A program made the position numbers and the translations under genes. Source: Fusobacterium sp. JB019 (lineage in GTDB: Bacteria > Fusobacteriota > Fusobacteriia > Fusobacteriales > Fusobacteriaceae). From it: a DNA stretch of 41,340 bases. This document shows positions 1 through 9,162 of this stretch, piece by piece. The notes beneath the pieces are model-generated. The model was not told where the DNA came from. It saw nothing but the letters and a program-made list of their open reading frames with translations, and made no database searches. Location of the stretch: positions 1-41,340 of the forward strand of contig JAUTCN010000001.1 in assembly GCA_030673965.1 (NCBI GenBank). The letters are read 5' to 3'. The stretch's first letter is position 1, and every line of letters begins with the position of its first letter.

Positions 1-1
1 A

Positions 2-100
2 TTAATCCATGCAATCGCAATGGAACAAGGATTAAGATTCGCTATCAGAGAAGGTGGAAGAACAGTTGCTTCAGGAGTTGTTTCTGAAATAATCAAATAA
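2..100 (+). CDS. tuf: Elongation factor Tu, C-terminal end (partial)
   Basis: The reading frame entering the window encodes 32 residues and a TAA stop. The sequence [20 protein letters not shown] followed by [12 protein letters not shown] is the conserved C-terminal beta-barrel end of EF-Tu, the GTPase that delivers aminoacyl-tRNA to the ribosome. The start lies outside the window. It is followed directly by a rho-independent terminator, so it closes its operon. The identification is firm even though only the tail is visible. Confidence 0.93.
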   Translation, partial: LIHAIAMEQGLRFAIREGGRTVASGVVSEIIK

Positions 101-135
101 ATTTAATATACATAGATATGTATATTGATAATAAT

Positions 136-170
136 AAAAAGGCTAGAGATTATATTCTCTAGTCTTTTTT
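136..170 (+). terminator. Rho-independent terminator of tuf
   Basis: GGCTAGAGA pairs with TCTCTAGTC (one G-T pair) around a short loop. The stem is preceded by an A-run and followed by six T. It lies 36 bases after the tuf stop. Confidence 0.85.
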
Positions 171-228
171 AATTCTTTTTTATGTTATAATGAATTTATC
201 TTAAATAATAATTTTATCAGGAGATTTT

Positions 229-1065
229 ATGGAAAAGAAAATAAGAGTAACGCTTCCAATTGATATATTTGACATTATAAAAAATGATGCTGAAGATTTT
301 AAAGTTAGTCAAAACTTTTTATACAACTATCTTTTCGAAAATTATAAAAGTTTAAAATTTAATTCTAATTATAGCAGTGCTAATAATAAAAAAATTATTC
401 AATTTAGTTTAAATAAAAATAATTTAGAAAATTATTATAGTTTTTTATTAGATAATAATATACAAATAGAAGCAAAATTTTTTAGAAATATAATTATAGC
501 TTACGCTGTAAAATCTAAGAAAAATAGAGAATTATTTATTTTTAAAGAATTAATAAATAGAATAAAATACGCTATCAAAAATAATAAACAAATAATTTTA
601 ACTTTTCAAGATAAATCTAAAAAAAGAATATCTCCATTTTTAGTTGCCTCTTCAGAACTAGAATTAAAAAATTATTTATTCTCTTATGATGAGTCTGAGA
701 AAAATTTTAAAAATTTTTTAATTAGAAATATTAAAAATGTCTATATTTCTACTAAAGAAAGAACAATTAAAAATACAGATTTTATTGGCCAAGTTGTTAA
801 AAACTTTAATCCTTTTCTTTCTATAAATAATTATATAGTTGTTCGATTTTCACAAGAAGGTCTAAAAACATTTGAAAAATTAAAAACTAATAGACCAAAA
901 ATCTTGGAAAGTAACAACTTAATTTATAAATTTGAATGTTCCTTAGAACAAGGAAAAAGATATTTTTCTTATTTTTTTAGTGATGTAGAAATTTTAGAAC
1001 CTTTAGAGTTAAGAAACTGGTTTAAAAATCAATATGAAAAAGGAAAAAAACTTTATAACATTTAG
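229..1065 (+). CDS. WYL-domain transcriptional regulator with ribbon-helix-helix-like N-terminus
   Basis: A 278-residue protein. Residues 1-40 (KIRVTLPIDIFDIIKNDA, then a second short helix) look like a ribbon-helix-helix DNA-binding unit rather than the usual DeoR-type winged helix. About residues 105-180 resemble a WYL domain: a QIILTFQD strand, RISPF, then KNYLFSYDE and a late KNVYIST strand. The C-terminal 70 residues (IVVRFSQEG to EPLELRNWF) match the WCX extension that follows WYL domains. WYL domains bind nucleic acid or small ligands and are common in transcription factors. A TATAAT sits at 186-191, and AGGAG precedes the ATG. It stands alone between the tuf terminator and the LPS-core genes, so its targets are unknown; autoregulation or control of the adjacent operon is only inference. 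Confidence 0.7.
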   Translation: MEKKIRVTLPIDIFDIIKNDAEDFKVSQNFLYNYLFENYKSLKFNSNYSSANNKKIIQFSLNKNNLENYYSFLLDNNIQIEAKFFRNIIIAYAVKSKKNRELFIFKELINRIKYAIKNNKQIILTFQDKSKKRISPFLVASSELELKNYLFSYDESEKNFKNFLIRNIKNVYISTKERTIKNTDFIGQVVKNFNPFLSINNYIVVRFSQEGLKTFEKLKTNRPKILESNNLIYKFECSLEQGKRYFSYFFSDVEILEPLELRNWFKNQYEKGKKLYNI

Positions 1066-1089
1066 ATTTATTTATATTTTAGATATTTC

Positions 1090-1150
1090 TTTATAAAAAA
1101 TGATTTATTTGATATAATTGGTATTGTAGATAATTTATTCTTATCTACAA
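1090..1150 (+). promoter_or_regulatory. Promoter with inverted repeat at the start site, upstream of the LPS-core run
   Basis: A -35-like TTTATA (1090-1095), a 17-base spacer and TATAAT (1113-1118) precede a perfect 10-bp inverted repeat. Its arms are TTGTAGATAA (1124-1133) and TTATCTACAA (1141-1150), with a 7-base loop. The repeat begins at the predicted transcription start, so it could be an operator or a 5' mRNA hairpin. No T-run follows, which argues against a terminator. Confidence 0.5.
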
Positions 1151-1173
1151 GTATATTTAATTAGGAGAATTTT

Positions 1174-2256
1174 ATGTTAATTTTAATAATATCAGTAATA
1201 TTTTTAATTCTTTTTTTTCATAAAAAAGGAGTTCCTATTTTTCTTTATCACCAAGTTAACAACTTATCTAATGTTACCCCTGAATTGTTTGAAAAGCATC
1301 TTAAAATTTTAAAAGAAAATAAAATGAATCCTATTACTATTTCAGAATACTATAACAATAAAAATATTAAAAACTCTATGCTTATTACTCTAGATGATGG
1401 CTACATTGATAACTACTTATATGTTTTTCCTCTTTTAAAAAAATATAACATGAAAGCTACTATATTTCTTAATACTTTCTATATAAAAGAAAAACATAAT
1501 TGTAAAAATATTGAAATAAAATTAAATAATATTGCAAATAACGAGGCTATTAAAAACTTTTTATCTCTGGGGAATGCTCAAAGTGATCAATATTTAAGTT
1601 GGGAACAAATAAAGGAAATGTCTAAAAGTGGTTTAGTTGATTTTCAAGCTCATTCTCACAAACATATGGCTATTTTTAAAAAAGATCAGTTAGAAGATAT
1701 TTTTTTAGAAAATGAAAACGATTGTACTGATACTTTTTTATATCATAATATTAAAAAAGGTTTTCCTAAATTTCCTAAAAGAGGAGAATACTCTGGAAAA
1801 GGTATTCTTATTGAACCTGAATTTTTTAACTTGTTTGAAAATTTTTATAATAATAAATTAATTGATAAAGATAAAAAAGAATTAAAAAAACTTGGGAATG
1901 ATTTTATAAATAAATATAAAAAAGATTATTTTATTTATGAAACCTCTTTAGAAGCAGAAAATCGTATTAAAGAAGATTTTTTAATTAATAAGACATTAAT
2001 TGAAGAACATCTAAATAAACCGGTTCTCTTTTTCTGCTGGCCTTGGGGACATCGAGATAAAGAATCTATAACTTTATTAAAATCTCTTGGTATAAAAGGT
2101 TTTATATCAACAAAGAAAGGAACTAACTCATATTCCCCTAACTGGAATATGATAAGAAGAATCGAACTTAGAAAATTTACACCTAGTAAATTTAAGCTTA
2201 ATCTTTTTATAAATAGAAACTTACTATTAGGAAAGTTATATGGATGGCTTTCTTAA
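1174..2256 (+). CDS. Polysaccharide deacetylase family protein (NodB-type), membrane-anchored
   Basis: A 360-residue protein with an N-terminal hydrophobic segment (residues 1-15), probably an uncleaved anchor. The NodB-fold metal motifs are visible: LDDGY with Asp74-Asp75, and HSHKH at 160-164, which supplies the two metal histidines. CWPWGHRD near residue 290 corresponds to the later substrate-groove motif. The family hydrolyses N- or O-acetyl groups from sugars using a divalent metal. An AGGAG ribosome site lies just upstream. As first gene of an LPS-core cluster it may deacetylate a core or surface-glycan sugar; peptidoglycan or exopolysaccharide are alternatives. About 100 residues are inserted between the His motif and the CWPWG motif, which is longer than in compact family members. 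Confidence 0.82.
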   Translation: MLILIISVIFLILFFHKKGVPIFLYHQVNNLSNVTPELFEKHLKILKENKMNPITISEYYNNKNIKNSMLITLDDGYIDNYLYVFPLLKKYNMKATIFLNTFYIKEKHNCKNIEIKLNNIANNEAIKNFLSLGNAQSDQYLSWEQIKEMSKSGLVDFQAHSHKHMAIFKKDQLEDIFLENENDCTDTFLYHNIKKGFPKFPKRGEYSGKGILIEPEFFNLFENFYNNKLIDKDKKELKKLGNDFINKYKKDYFIYETSLEAENRIKEDFLINKTLIEEHLNKPVLFFCWPWGHRDKESITLLKSLGIKGFISTKKGTNSYSPNWNMIRRIELRKFTPSKFKLNLFINRNLLLGKLYGWLS

Positions 2257-2271
2257 ACTTAGGAGGAAAAT

Positions 2272-3036
2272 ATGAGCTTATCTGTAGCTATAATTACATT
2301 TAATGAAGAAAAAATATTAACCAAAACTCTCTCCGCTATTTCATCTATTGCAGATGAAATTATTATAGTTGATAGCGGATCTACTGACAATACTAAAAAT
2401 ATTGCTCTTGAGTTTAATGCCAAGTTTTTTTCTGAAACTTGGAAAGGATATGGACCACAAAGAAACTCAGCAATAAAAAAATGTTCTTGCGACTGGATTT
2501 TAAATATTGATGCAGATGAAGAACTTTCAAATAATCTAATCAATAAAATTAGAAAAATTAAAAAAAATTCTTTAAAAGAAGAAGTTTTTAAAATAAATTT
2601 TACCTCTGTGTGTTTTGGCAAAAAATTAAAACACGGAGGTTGGAGTAATTCTTATAGAATAAGACTTTTTAGAAATGGAGCTGGTTTATTTAATAACAAT
2701 ACTGTTCACGAAGAATTCATAACTAATAAGAAAGTTTTTTCTTTAAAAGAAGATATCTATCACCACAGTTATATTTCTTTAGAAGATTATTTTAATAAAT
2801 TTAATCGCTATACTACTGAAGGAGCTTTAGAGTATTATTCTCGAGGAAAAAAAGCTTCTTGTCTTCAAATTATTTTTAATCCTATATATAAATTTATAAA
2901 AATGTATGTTTTAAGATTAGGTTTTCTTGATGGCATAGAAGGATTAATGATTGCAACTTCTAGCGCAATGTACTCTATGGTTAAATATTTTAAACTAAGA
3001 GAAATTTATAAAAATAATACCTACATTAAAAAATAA
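2272..3036 (+). CDS. Glycosyltransferase family 2, LPS-core (WaaE/beta-1,4-glucosyltransferase type)
   Basis: A 254-residue GT-A enzyme. The N-terminus LSVAIITFNEEKILTKTL, then DEIIIVDSGSTDNT and the DAD metal motif (Asp80-Asp82 in NIDADEEL) are classic GT2 signatures. The spacing, together with GYGPQRNSAI and the later HGGWSNSYRIRLFRNG and VHEEF segments, matches the WaaE/KdtX subgroup that transfers a hexose to the LPS inner core. It starts 15 bases after the deacetylase stop with AGGAGG before the ATG, so the two are co-transcribed. The donor and acceptor sugars cannot be read from sequence. Confidence 0.85.
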   Translation: MSLSVAIITFNEEKILTKTLSAISSIADEIIIVDSGSTDNTKNIALEFNAKFFSETWKGYGPQRNSAIKKCSCDWILNIDADEELSNNLINKIRKIKKNSLKEEVFKINFTSVCFGKKLKHGGWSNSYRIRLFRNGAGLFNNNTVHEEFITNKKVFSLKEDIYHHSYISLEDYFNKFNRYTTEGALEYYSRGKKASCLQIIFNPIYKFIKMYVLRLGFLDGIEGLMIATSSAMYSMVKYFKLREIYKNNTYIKK

Positions 3037-3068
3037 ATATTATTTTTAATTGAACCAAGGAGAAAATA

Positions 3069-4112
3069 ATGAATAGTAAAAATATAAAAAAAATAATAAT
3101 TTCTAGAACTGATAAAATTGGAGATTTAATTTTATCTATACCCAGTTTTTTTATGACAAAAAAAATGTTTCCTGATGCAGAATTGATTGTTTTGGTAAGA
3201 AATTATAATTATGAAATTTTAAAAAATCTACCTTATATTGATAGAATCTTAAAAATTGATGATTATCGCCAAGAAACATTATTAGAAAAAATAAAATACT
3301 TTGAAGCTGATGTATTTATAGCTTTGTATAATAATAATTTTATATCTAAATTGGCTAAAGCTAGTAAAGCTAAATATAAAATTGGCCCTATTTCTAAAAT
3401 TTCTTCTTTCTTTACTTTTAATAAAGGAGTCTTCCAAAAAAGATCTAAATCTATTAAAAATGAAGCTGAATATAATCTAGATTTAATTTATAAATTAAGT
3501 CCTGAAAGATATAATGACAATTTTGAAATTAACAATGCTCTAATACTTACAGAGGAAAATTTAAGTGTTGCAAACATGTTTTATAAAAATAATAATATTG
3601 GTAACAAATCTCTTGTTGTTAATCCTTTTATGGGAGGATCTGCAAAAAATATAAGTGATTACCAATATGTTAACTTATTACAAAAAATTTATGATCTTAT
3701 TCCGGATATTGATATTATTTTGACATGCCATATTTCTGAAGAAGAACGAGGTGAAAAAATTATTTCTCTTATTAATAGAAAAAATATTTTTCTATTTGCT
3801 AATGGAGGATCTATCTTAAATTTAGCAGCTGTTATTGAAAAATCTAAAGTTTTTCTTGGGGGATCTACTGGACCTACTCATATTGCAGGGGCACTGAAAA
3901 AAGATATTGTTGCTCTTTATCCTAATAAAAAAACACAACATCCTATTAGGTGGGGAACTTTTAATAATCCAAATGTAACCTATATTATTCCTGATGAAAT
4001 CAATAAATCTACAAAAGAAAAATATTCTAAAAAAAATAAATTATTTTCTTCTTATAATGAAAAAATTGAATCTATTATTTTATCTTCATTAGAAGAAAAA
4101 TTAAACAACTAA
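3069..4112 (+). CDS. Glycosyltransferase family 9 (heptosyltransferase-like)
   Basis: A 347-residue protein with the GT9 pattern. IIISRTDKIGDLILSIPSF is the N-terminal nucleotide-fold opening, and VFLGGSTGPTHIAGAL near residue 275 corresponds to the (N/G)D/GSGPxHxA motif that binds ADP-heptose. VNPFMGGSAKNISDYQY stands where the NPGSKW-type loop is found in WaaF. It lacks the C-terminal cysteine cluster of the other two GT9 enzymes here, so it is the most divergent of the three and its sugar specificity may differ. CAAGGAG precedes the ATG. Confidence 0.82.
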   Translation: MNSKNIKKIIISRTDKIGDLILSIPSFFMTKKMFPDAELIVLVRNYNYEILKNLPYIDRILKIDDYRQETLLEKIKYFEADVFIALYNNNFISKLAKASKAKYKIGPISKISSFFTFNKGVFQKRSKSIKNEAEYNLDLIYKLSPERYNDNFEINNALILTEENLSVANMFYKNNNIGNKSLVVNPFMGGSAKNISDYQYVNLLQKIYDLIPDIDIILTCHISEEERGEKIISLINRKNIFLFANGGSILNLAAVIEKSKVFLGGSTGPTHIAGALKKDIVALYPNKKTQHPIRWGTFNNPNVTYIIPDEINKSTKEKYSKKNKLFSSYNEKIESIILSSLEEKLNN

Positions 4113-4127
4113 AAGTAGGTGAATCTG

Positions 4128-5147
4128 ATGAGAATATTAATAATACATACAGCTTTTATAGGAGATATTGTCTTATCAACACCTCTTATAAAAAAAATTA
4201 AACAAAGTTATGAAAATTGTTCAATTACTTATGTTACAACTCCTATTGGAGCTGAAATTTTAAAAAACAATCCTAACCTAAACAATATAATTATTTATGA
4301 TAAAAAAGGAAAACACAAAGGTTTAAATGGAATTTGGGATCTTGGAAAACGTTTAAGATATGAAAATTTTAATATGGTAATTACTCCTCATAGATACTTA
4401 AGAAGTTCTATTTTAGCTTGGTTATCTCGTTCTCCTATAAGAAAAGGATATGATATTGCTGCAGGAGCTTTCCTTTTTAGTGAAAAAATACACTATGACA
4501 AAAAAAAACATGAAGTTGAAAAATTACTTTCTTTTATCAACTGTGAAAAAACTAATAAAAAAAGATATGATATTGAGTTATTCCCAGGTAAAAAAGATAT
4601 AGAGTTTGCTGACTCTATATGGCAAAAATATAATCTTAATGATTTTAAAGTTGTTTCTATAAATCCTGGAAGTAAATGGTTTACAAAACAATGGCCCATT
4701 GAATATTTCAATATTTTAATCAATAATTTTAAAAAATATAAGAATATTAAAGTACTTGTTTTAGGAGGCCCTGAAGAAACTAATTTATCTATTTCCTCTA
4801 AACATATTATTGATTTGAGAGGAAAGACCTCTTTACTTGAATTAGCTGAAATTCTTAAGAGATCTGATATTGTAGTAACTAATGATTCTTCTCCTATTCA
4901 TATTGCATCTGCTTTTAAAAAACCTCGTATTTTTGCTATTTTTGGTCCAACAATTAAAGAATTTGGATTTTTCCCTTGGAGTCTAAATAGTGAAATTTTT
5001 GAAACAAAAAATTTAGAGTGTCGCCCTTGTGGAATTCATGGAGGAAACTCTTGCCCTGAAAAACATTTTAAATGTATGAAATCTATAACACCAGATAAAG
5101 TCTTTAATAAAATTATTAATTATTTAGGGTTTGATTTATATGATTAA
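4128..5147 (+). CDS. waaF: ADP-heptose:LPS heptosyltransferase (GT9, WaaF-like)
   Basis: GT9 enzyme that adds heptose to the LPS inner core at the cytoplasmic face of the inner membrane. MRILIIHTAFIGDIVLSTPL starts the N-terminal domain; NPGSKWFTKQWP and VVTNDSSPIHIASAFKKP are donor-binding motifs. The tail has a cysteine cluster (CRPCGIHGG, then CPEKHFKCM), typical of the WaaF/lipopolysaccharide heptosyltransferase II group. I chose the ATG at 4128 over an upstream GTG at 4119 because AGGTGA at 4117-4122 is correctly spaced only for the ATG. It overlaps the next gene by 8 bases, showing translational coupling. The exact linkage is inferred. Confidence 0.83.
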   Translation: MRILIIHTAFIGDIVLSTPLIKKIKQSYENCSITYVTTPIGAEILKNNPNLNNIIIYDKKGKHKGLNGIWDLGKRLRYENFNMVITPHRYLRSSILAWLSRSPIRKGYDIAAGAFLFSEKIHYDKKKHEVEKLLSFINCEKTNKKRYDIELFPGKKDIEFADSIWQKYNLNDFKVVSINPGSKWFTKQWPIEYFNILINNFKKYKNIKVLVLGGPEETNLSISSKHIIDLRGKTSLLELAEILKRSDIVVTNDSSPIHIASAFKKPRIFAIFGPTIKEFGFFPWSLNSEIFETKNLECRPCGIHGGNSCPEKHFKCMKSITPDKVFNKIINYLGFDLYD

Positions 5148-5820
5148 AAATACAAATTATATTTATTCTGACAAAAAATCAAAAGATCTTTATCTAGAAT
5201 TTAAAAATAAAAATTTTAAAATTCTTAAAACTTTAAAAAATGATAAAAGAAGTTTAGTTCAACTAATTTCAATAAATAATAAAAATTATATTTTAAAAAT
5301 TCCAAAAGAAAAAAACACAAGAAAGTGGCAAAGATTTTTATCCTTATTTAGAGGAGGAGAAAGTCAACGAGAGTTTAAAAATTTAGAAAATATCAGAAAA
5401 CTAGGTTTTAATTCTCCTCAGCCTTTTTTTGCTGTAGAAAATAAAAAGTTTGGAATAACTTTTCATTCTTTTTTAGTTTTAGAATATATTCATGGAAAAG
5501 AATCTTCTTTAAATGATTTAAAGTCAGTTGTTGATACTTTACATAAAATTCATTCCTCTGGTTTTTTACATGGAGACTCCCAGTTAACTAATTTTATGAT
5601 TTCTAAAAATAAAGTTTTTTTAATTGATAGTAAATTTTCTAAAAATATATATGGTAAATTTGGAGCTGCTTATGAATTTATTTATCTTGAAGAAAGTTGT
5701 AATAAAAATTTAAAAAATTACTTTAATAAAAATACTATTTTTTATAAAGGAGCTAAATTTTTAAATAGTTATTTGCATTGGTGGGGAAGCTTTAGAAAAA
5801 AAATAAGAAATAAAAATTAG
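5140..5820 (+). CDS. waaY: LPS core heptose kinase (WaaY/RfaY family)
   Basis: About 226 residues. The protein-kinase-like fold shows the catalytic loop HGDSQLTNFM (with the Asp of HGD) and a reduced metal motif LIDSKFSK in place of DFG. YILKIPKEK holds the likely ATP-binding lysine, and FLVLEYIHG is the hinge. This is the pattern of the LPS core heptose(II) kinase family, which phosphorylates inner-core heptose and so strengthens the outer membrane. It is embedded between two heptosyltransferase genes, as expected. An upstream in-frame TTG at 5131 exists, but AGGG at 5125-5128 is only two bases from it, so the ATG at 5140 is preferred. Confidence 0.78.
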   Translation: MIKNTNYIYSDKKSKDLYLEFKNKNFKILKTLKNDKRSLVQLISINNKNYILKIPKEKNTRKWQRFLSLFRGGESQREFKNLENIRKLGFNSPQPFFAVENKKFGITFHSFLVLEYIHGKESSLNDLKSVVDTLHKIHSSGFLHGDSQLTNFMISKNKVFLIDSKFSKNIYGKFGAAYEFIYLEESCNKNLKNYFNKNTIFYKGAKFLNSYLHWWGSFRKKIRNKN

Positions 5821-5834
5821 AAAGGAAATAAATT

Positions 5835-6821
5835 GTGAAAATATTGATAATAAGACTTAGTTCTATAGGTGATATTATATTAACTACGCCTATTTTAAAA
5901 CAATTAAAAATTAAATACCCTAATATTACTATTGATTTTTTAGTTATGAAAAACTTTAAAGAATCTATATCGGAACTACCATATATAGATAATTTAATTG
6001 TTTTCGATAAAAATAAACATGATTCTTTGAAAAATCTAATTCATTTTGGCAAAGAACTTTCTAAAAATAATTATGATTATGTTTTTGATTTACATAATAA
6101 ATTAAGATCGTTTATTATTTCTAAAAATATTAATTCTAAAGTTTTAATTTATCCAAAAAGAAAACTTTGGAAATCTATTTTAGTTAAATTAAGAATTATT
6201 AAATATCATGCTGATGATACTATTATTAAAAATTATTTTAAACCTTTTCATTTTTTGGATTTAAAGTATGACTACGAAGACTTGACATTTTCATTTTCTA
6301 AAAACGATTTAAAAAATGTTTCTAAATACAGTTCTTGTTTTGTTATGGCTCCAGGAGCTTCTAAGGAAACTAAAAAATGGACTATTGAAGGTTTTGGGAT
6401 GTTAGCTAAAATGCTTTATGAAAAATATCAAATTAAAACTATTCTGATTGGTGGAAACGTTGATTCTTCTCGTTGCAAAAAAATTAATGAAATAAGTGAA
6501 AATAATTGTATTAATCTTGCTGGAAAACTTTCTTTAAAAGAAAGTGGTGCTTTACTTTCTGTTTCTAAATTACTTATAACAAACGATTCTGGTCCTTTTC
6601 ATATTTCTAGAGGAGTTAAGTGTCCAACTTATGCTATTTTTGGACCTACTGATCCTGGTATGTTTGAATTTGATAAACAAAATAGATTAATCTATAGTAA
6701 TATTGAGTGCTCTCCTTGTAGTTTACATGGAGATGCCAAATGTCCAAAAAAACATTTTAAATGTATGAAAAACATTACTGCAAATTTAATTTTCAAAAAA
6801 ATAGAAAAAGATTTTATTTAA
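5835..6821 (+). CDS. Heptosyltransferase family GT9 (third copy)
   Basis: A 328-residue GT9 protein beginning at GTG (AAAGGA eight bases upstream). ILIIRLSSIGDIILTTPIL opens the first domain; MAPGASKETKKWT and LLITNDSGPFHISRGV are the donor-binding motifs. The C-terminus repeats the cysteine cluster seen in the WaaF-like gene (CSPCSLHGD, then CPKKHFKCMKNIT), so the two are paralogues. It closes the LPS-core run, with recA 16 bases downstream. It could be the WaaC-type or an additional core heptosyltransferase. Confidence 0.82.
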   Translation: MKILIIRLSSIGDIILTTPILKQLKIKYPNITIDFLVMKNFKESISELPYIDNLIVFDKNKHDSLKNLIHFGKELSKNNYDYVFDLHNKLRSFIISKNINSKVLIYPKRKLWKSILVKLRIIKYHADDTIIKNYFKPFHFLDLKYDYEDLTFSFSKNDLKNVSKYSSCFVMAPGASKETKKWTIEGFGMLAKMLYEKYQIKTILIGGNVDSSRCKKINEISENNCINLAGKLSLKESGALLSVSKLLITNDSGPFHISRGVKCPTYAIFGPTDPGMFEFDKQNRLIYSNIECSPCSLHGDAKCPKKHFKCMKNITANLIFKKIEKDFI

Positions 6822-6837
6822 TTAAGGAGGTTTAATG

Positions 6838-7908
6838 ATGGCTACAAAAAAAAATAGTTCTTTAGATAAAAATAAAGCTCTTGAATCTGCAATGAAACAA
6901 ATTACAAAAGATTTTGGTGAAGGTTCTATTATGAAATTAGGACAAAATGTTGCTATGAACATTGATGTTATTCCTACGGGAAGTATGAATTTAGATAATG
7001 CTCTTGGCCTTGGAGGAGTTCCTAGAGGAAGAATAGTTGAAATATATGGTGCTGAAAGTTCTGGTAAAACAACCCTTGCTTTACATATTATCGCTGAAGC
7101 TCAAAAGCTAGACGGAGTTGTTGCTTTTATAGATGCTGAACATGCTCTTGATCCTAAGTATGCTAAGGCTCTTGGAGTTGATATTGATGAATTGTTAATT
7201 TCACAACCAGACTATGGAGAACAGGCTTTAGAAATAGCTGATATGTTAGTCCGTTCTGCAGCTATTGATGTTATTGTTGTCGATTCTGTTGCTGCTCTTG
7301 TTCCTAAAGCTGAAATAGATGGTGAAATGAGTGATCAACAAATGGGATTACAAGCTAGACTAATGTCTAAGGCTCTTAGAAAATTAACAGGAACTTTAAA
7401 CAAATCTAAAACTACTCTTATATTTATAAACCAAATCAGAGAAAAAATAGGCGGATTTGGATTTGGTCCTCAAACTACAACTACAGGAGGAAGAGCTTTA
7501 AAATTCTATTCTTCTGTTCGTTTAGAAATTAAAAGAATTGGATCTGTTAAACAAAGTGATGAAATTATCGGTAATGAAGTTATTGTTAAAGTAACTAAAA
7601 ATAAAATAGCTCCACCTTTCAAAGAAGCTGCTTTCCAAATTATGTATGGAAAAGGAATTTCAAAAGTGGGCGAAATTTTAGATGCTGCCATCAAAGCTGA
7701 TGTTGTAGCTAAATCTGGAGCATGGTTTAGTTATGGAGATATTCGTTTAGGTCAAGGAAAAGAAAATGTTAAAAATAGGCTTGAAAATGAACCTGATTTA
7801 TTAAATAAAATTTATGACGATTTAAAAAAAGCTTTAAATCCTGTTGAAGAAGTTATTGATTCTGAAACTGGGGAAATTTTAGATGAAGATAATAAAAATA
7901 CAAAATAG
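6838..7908 (+). CDS. recA: Recombinase RecA
   Basis: A full-length RecA, the ATP-dependent strand-exchange protein that also triggers LexA-type autocleavage. The Walker A box GAESSGKTT (about residues 71-79), [13 protein letters not shown], Walker [11 protein letters not shown] and the DNA-binding loop with [14 protein letters not shown] are all intact. The tail ([12 protein letters not shown]) is acidic. Two ATGs occur in tandem at 6835 and 6838; AGGAGG at 6825-6830 gives better spacing (7 bases) to the second. It starts right after the LPS genes with no terminator between, and recX overlaps its end. No LexA-type box was recognised upstream. Confidence 0.97.
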   Translation: MATKKNSSLDKNKALESAMKQITKDFGEGSIMKLGQNVAMNIDVIPTGSMNLDNALGLGGVPRGRIVEIYGAESSGKTTLALHIIAEAQKLDGVVAFIDAEHALDPKYAKALGVDIDELLISQPDYGEQALEIADMLVRSAAIDVIVVDSVAALVPKAEIDGEMSDQQMGLQARLMSKALRKLTGTLNKSKTTLIFINQIREKIGGFGFGPQTTTTGGRALKFYSSVRLEIKRIGSVKQSDEIIGNEVIVKVTKNKIAPPFKEAAFQIMYGKGISKVGEILDAAIKADVVAKSGAWFSYGDIRLGQGKENVKNRLENEPDLLNKIYDDLKKALNPVEEVIDSETGEILDEDNKNTK

Positions 7909-8428
7909 TAAACTTTATTTTGAAAACAACATTTCTTTTTCAATTCCTAAAAAAAAAATTTATCAACTTAATTTAAAAGAAGATATTTTTATAGAAAATG
8001 ATTTATATTTAAAACTTTTAAAAGAATCTGCTCTTTCTTTTTCTTACTGGCTACTTGAAAAAAGAGATTACGGAACCAAGGAAATAGAAATAAAACTTTT
8101 GACAAAATACAAAGAACCTACTATAATAACAGACATAATCTCTTTATTAAATGACAGGTGTTATTTAGATGATTCACGATTTGCTAAAGGTTTTATTAAC
8201 ACCCATATACATTGGGGAAGAAAAAAATTAGAATACCATTTAATTATAAAAGGTATTGATAGAACTATAGTTAATAATTTACTAAATGAAAATACCTCTC
8301 ATGAATTTGAAGAAATCAAAAAAAGATGGCTACAAATGAAAAATAAAGATAATTATAAAAAAATTCAAACTCTTATGAGAAAAGGCTTTGAATATCAAAA
8401 TATTAAAAAAGTTATTGATGAATTATAG
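7883..8428 (+). CDS. recX: Regulatory protein RecX
   Basis: A 181-residue RecX, which binds RecA filaments and modulates their activity. Typical helical repeats are visible: [16 protein letters not shown], then [38 protein letters not shown]. It overlaps recA by 26 bases, and GGGGA at 7870-7874 is a ribosome site inside recA, so the pair is translationally coupled. The first 60 residues are poorly conserved, as in the family. Confidence 0.88.
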   Translation: MKIIKIQNSKLYFENNISFSIPKKKIYQLNLKEDIFIENDLYLKLLKESALSFSYWLLEKRDYGTKEIEIKLLTKYKEPTIITDIISLLNDRCYLDDSRFAKGFINTHIHWGRKKLEYHLIIKGIDRTIVNNLLNENTSHEFEEIKKRWLQMKNKDNYKKIQTLMRKGFEYQNIKKVIDEL

Positions 8429-8436
8429 GAGGATTT

Positions 8437-9162
8437 ATGTTAGGTATTATTTTTTCGTTTTTGTTTATTTTGTTTATTTTTATTTATAAAGAAATTTGTT
8501 TTTTTCCTTTTTTATTTTTAAAAAATAAGGATACTAAAATTAGAAAAGCTCGTATTTACTTAAGAGAAATGAGTGTTTCTCTTCTTAAAATTTTAAATAT
8601 CAAGGTTAATATTAAATATAAAAACAACTTTAATCTTAATACTTTAGATAAGAAACAGAATATTGTTATTATTGCAAATCACCAAAGTAACTTTGATATT
8701 CCTGTTTTATTGTCTGTTTTTAAAGAGTTTGATATTGGATTTGTTGCAAAAAAAGAAATGGAAACATGGCCATTTTTTTCTAGATGGATGAAAAGAGGAA
8801 ATTATATTTTCTTAAATCGTAAAAATGCTAGAGAAGGAATTAAAAGTATTAAACAAGCTGTTTCCATAGTTAATTCTGGTTATCCTACTGTTATTTTTCC
8901 TGAAGGAGAAAGAAGTACTACAGGCAAAATAACTAAATTTAAAAAAGGGAGTTTCAAACTTCCTTTAGATAGTAAAAGCATTATTATTCCTGTTACTATT
9001 AATGGAACTTTTGATATTCAAAGAAAAAATAGTCCTTTTATCAGTTTAAATAAAAAAGTATCTGTAACTATTGATGCCCCTATTAATTTAAAAAATAAAG
9101 ATCTTAATTTTAAGAAAAATATACATTTAACTGTTGAAAAAATAATTAAGGAGAATTTCTAA
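8437..9162 (+). CDS. plsC: 1-acyl-sn-glycerol-3-phosphate acyltransferase (PlsC family)
   Basis: A 241-residue membrane acyltransferase that makes phosphatidic acid from lysophosphatidic acid and an acyl donor. An N-terminal hydrophobic segment (residues 2-17) is followed by the catalytic H-x4-D block NHQSNFD, the acceptor-binding FLNRKNAREGI region and the FPEGERSTTG block III; IIPVTINGTF fits block IV. AGGAGG precedes the ATG. Its stop codon shares one base with the truA start. Lyso-ornithine or lipid A type acyltransferase roles are less likely alternatives. Confidence 0.87.
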   Translation: MLGIIFSFLFILFIFIYKEICFFPFLFLKNKDTKIRKARIYLREMSVSLLKILNIKVNIKYKNNFNLNTLDKKQNIVIIANHQSNFDIPVLLSVFKEFDIGFVAKKEMETWPFFSRWMKRGNYIFLNRKNAREGIKSIKQAVSIVNSGYPTVIFPEGERSTTGKITKFKKGSFKLPLDSKSIIIPVTINGTFDIQRKNSPFISLNKKVSVTIDAPINLKNKDLNFKKNIHLTVEKIIKENF

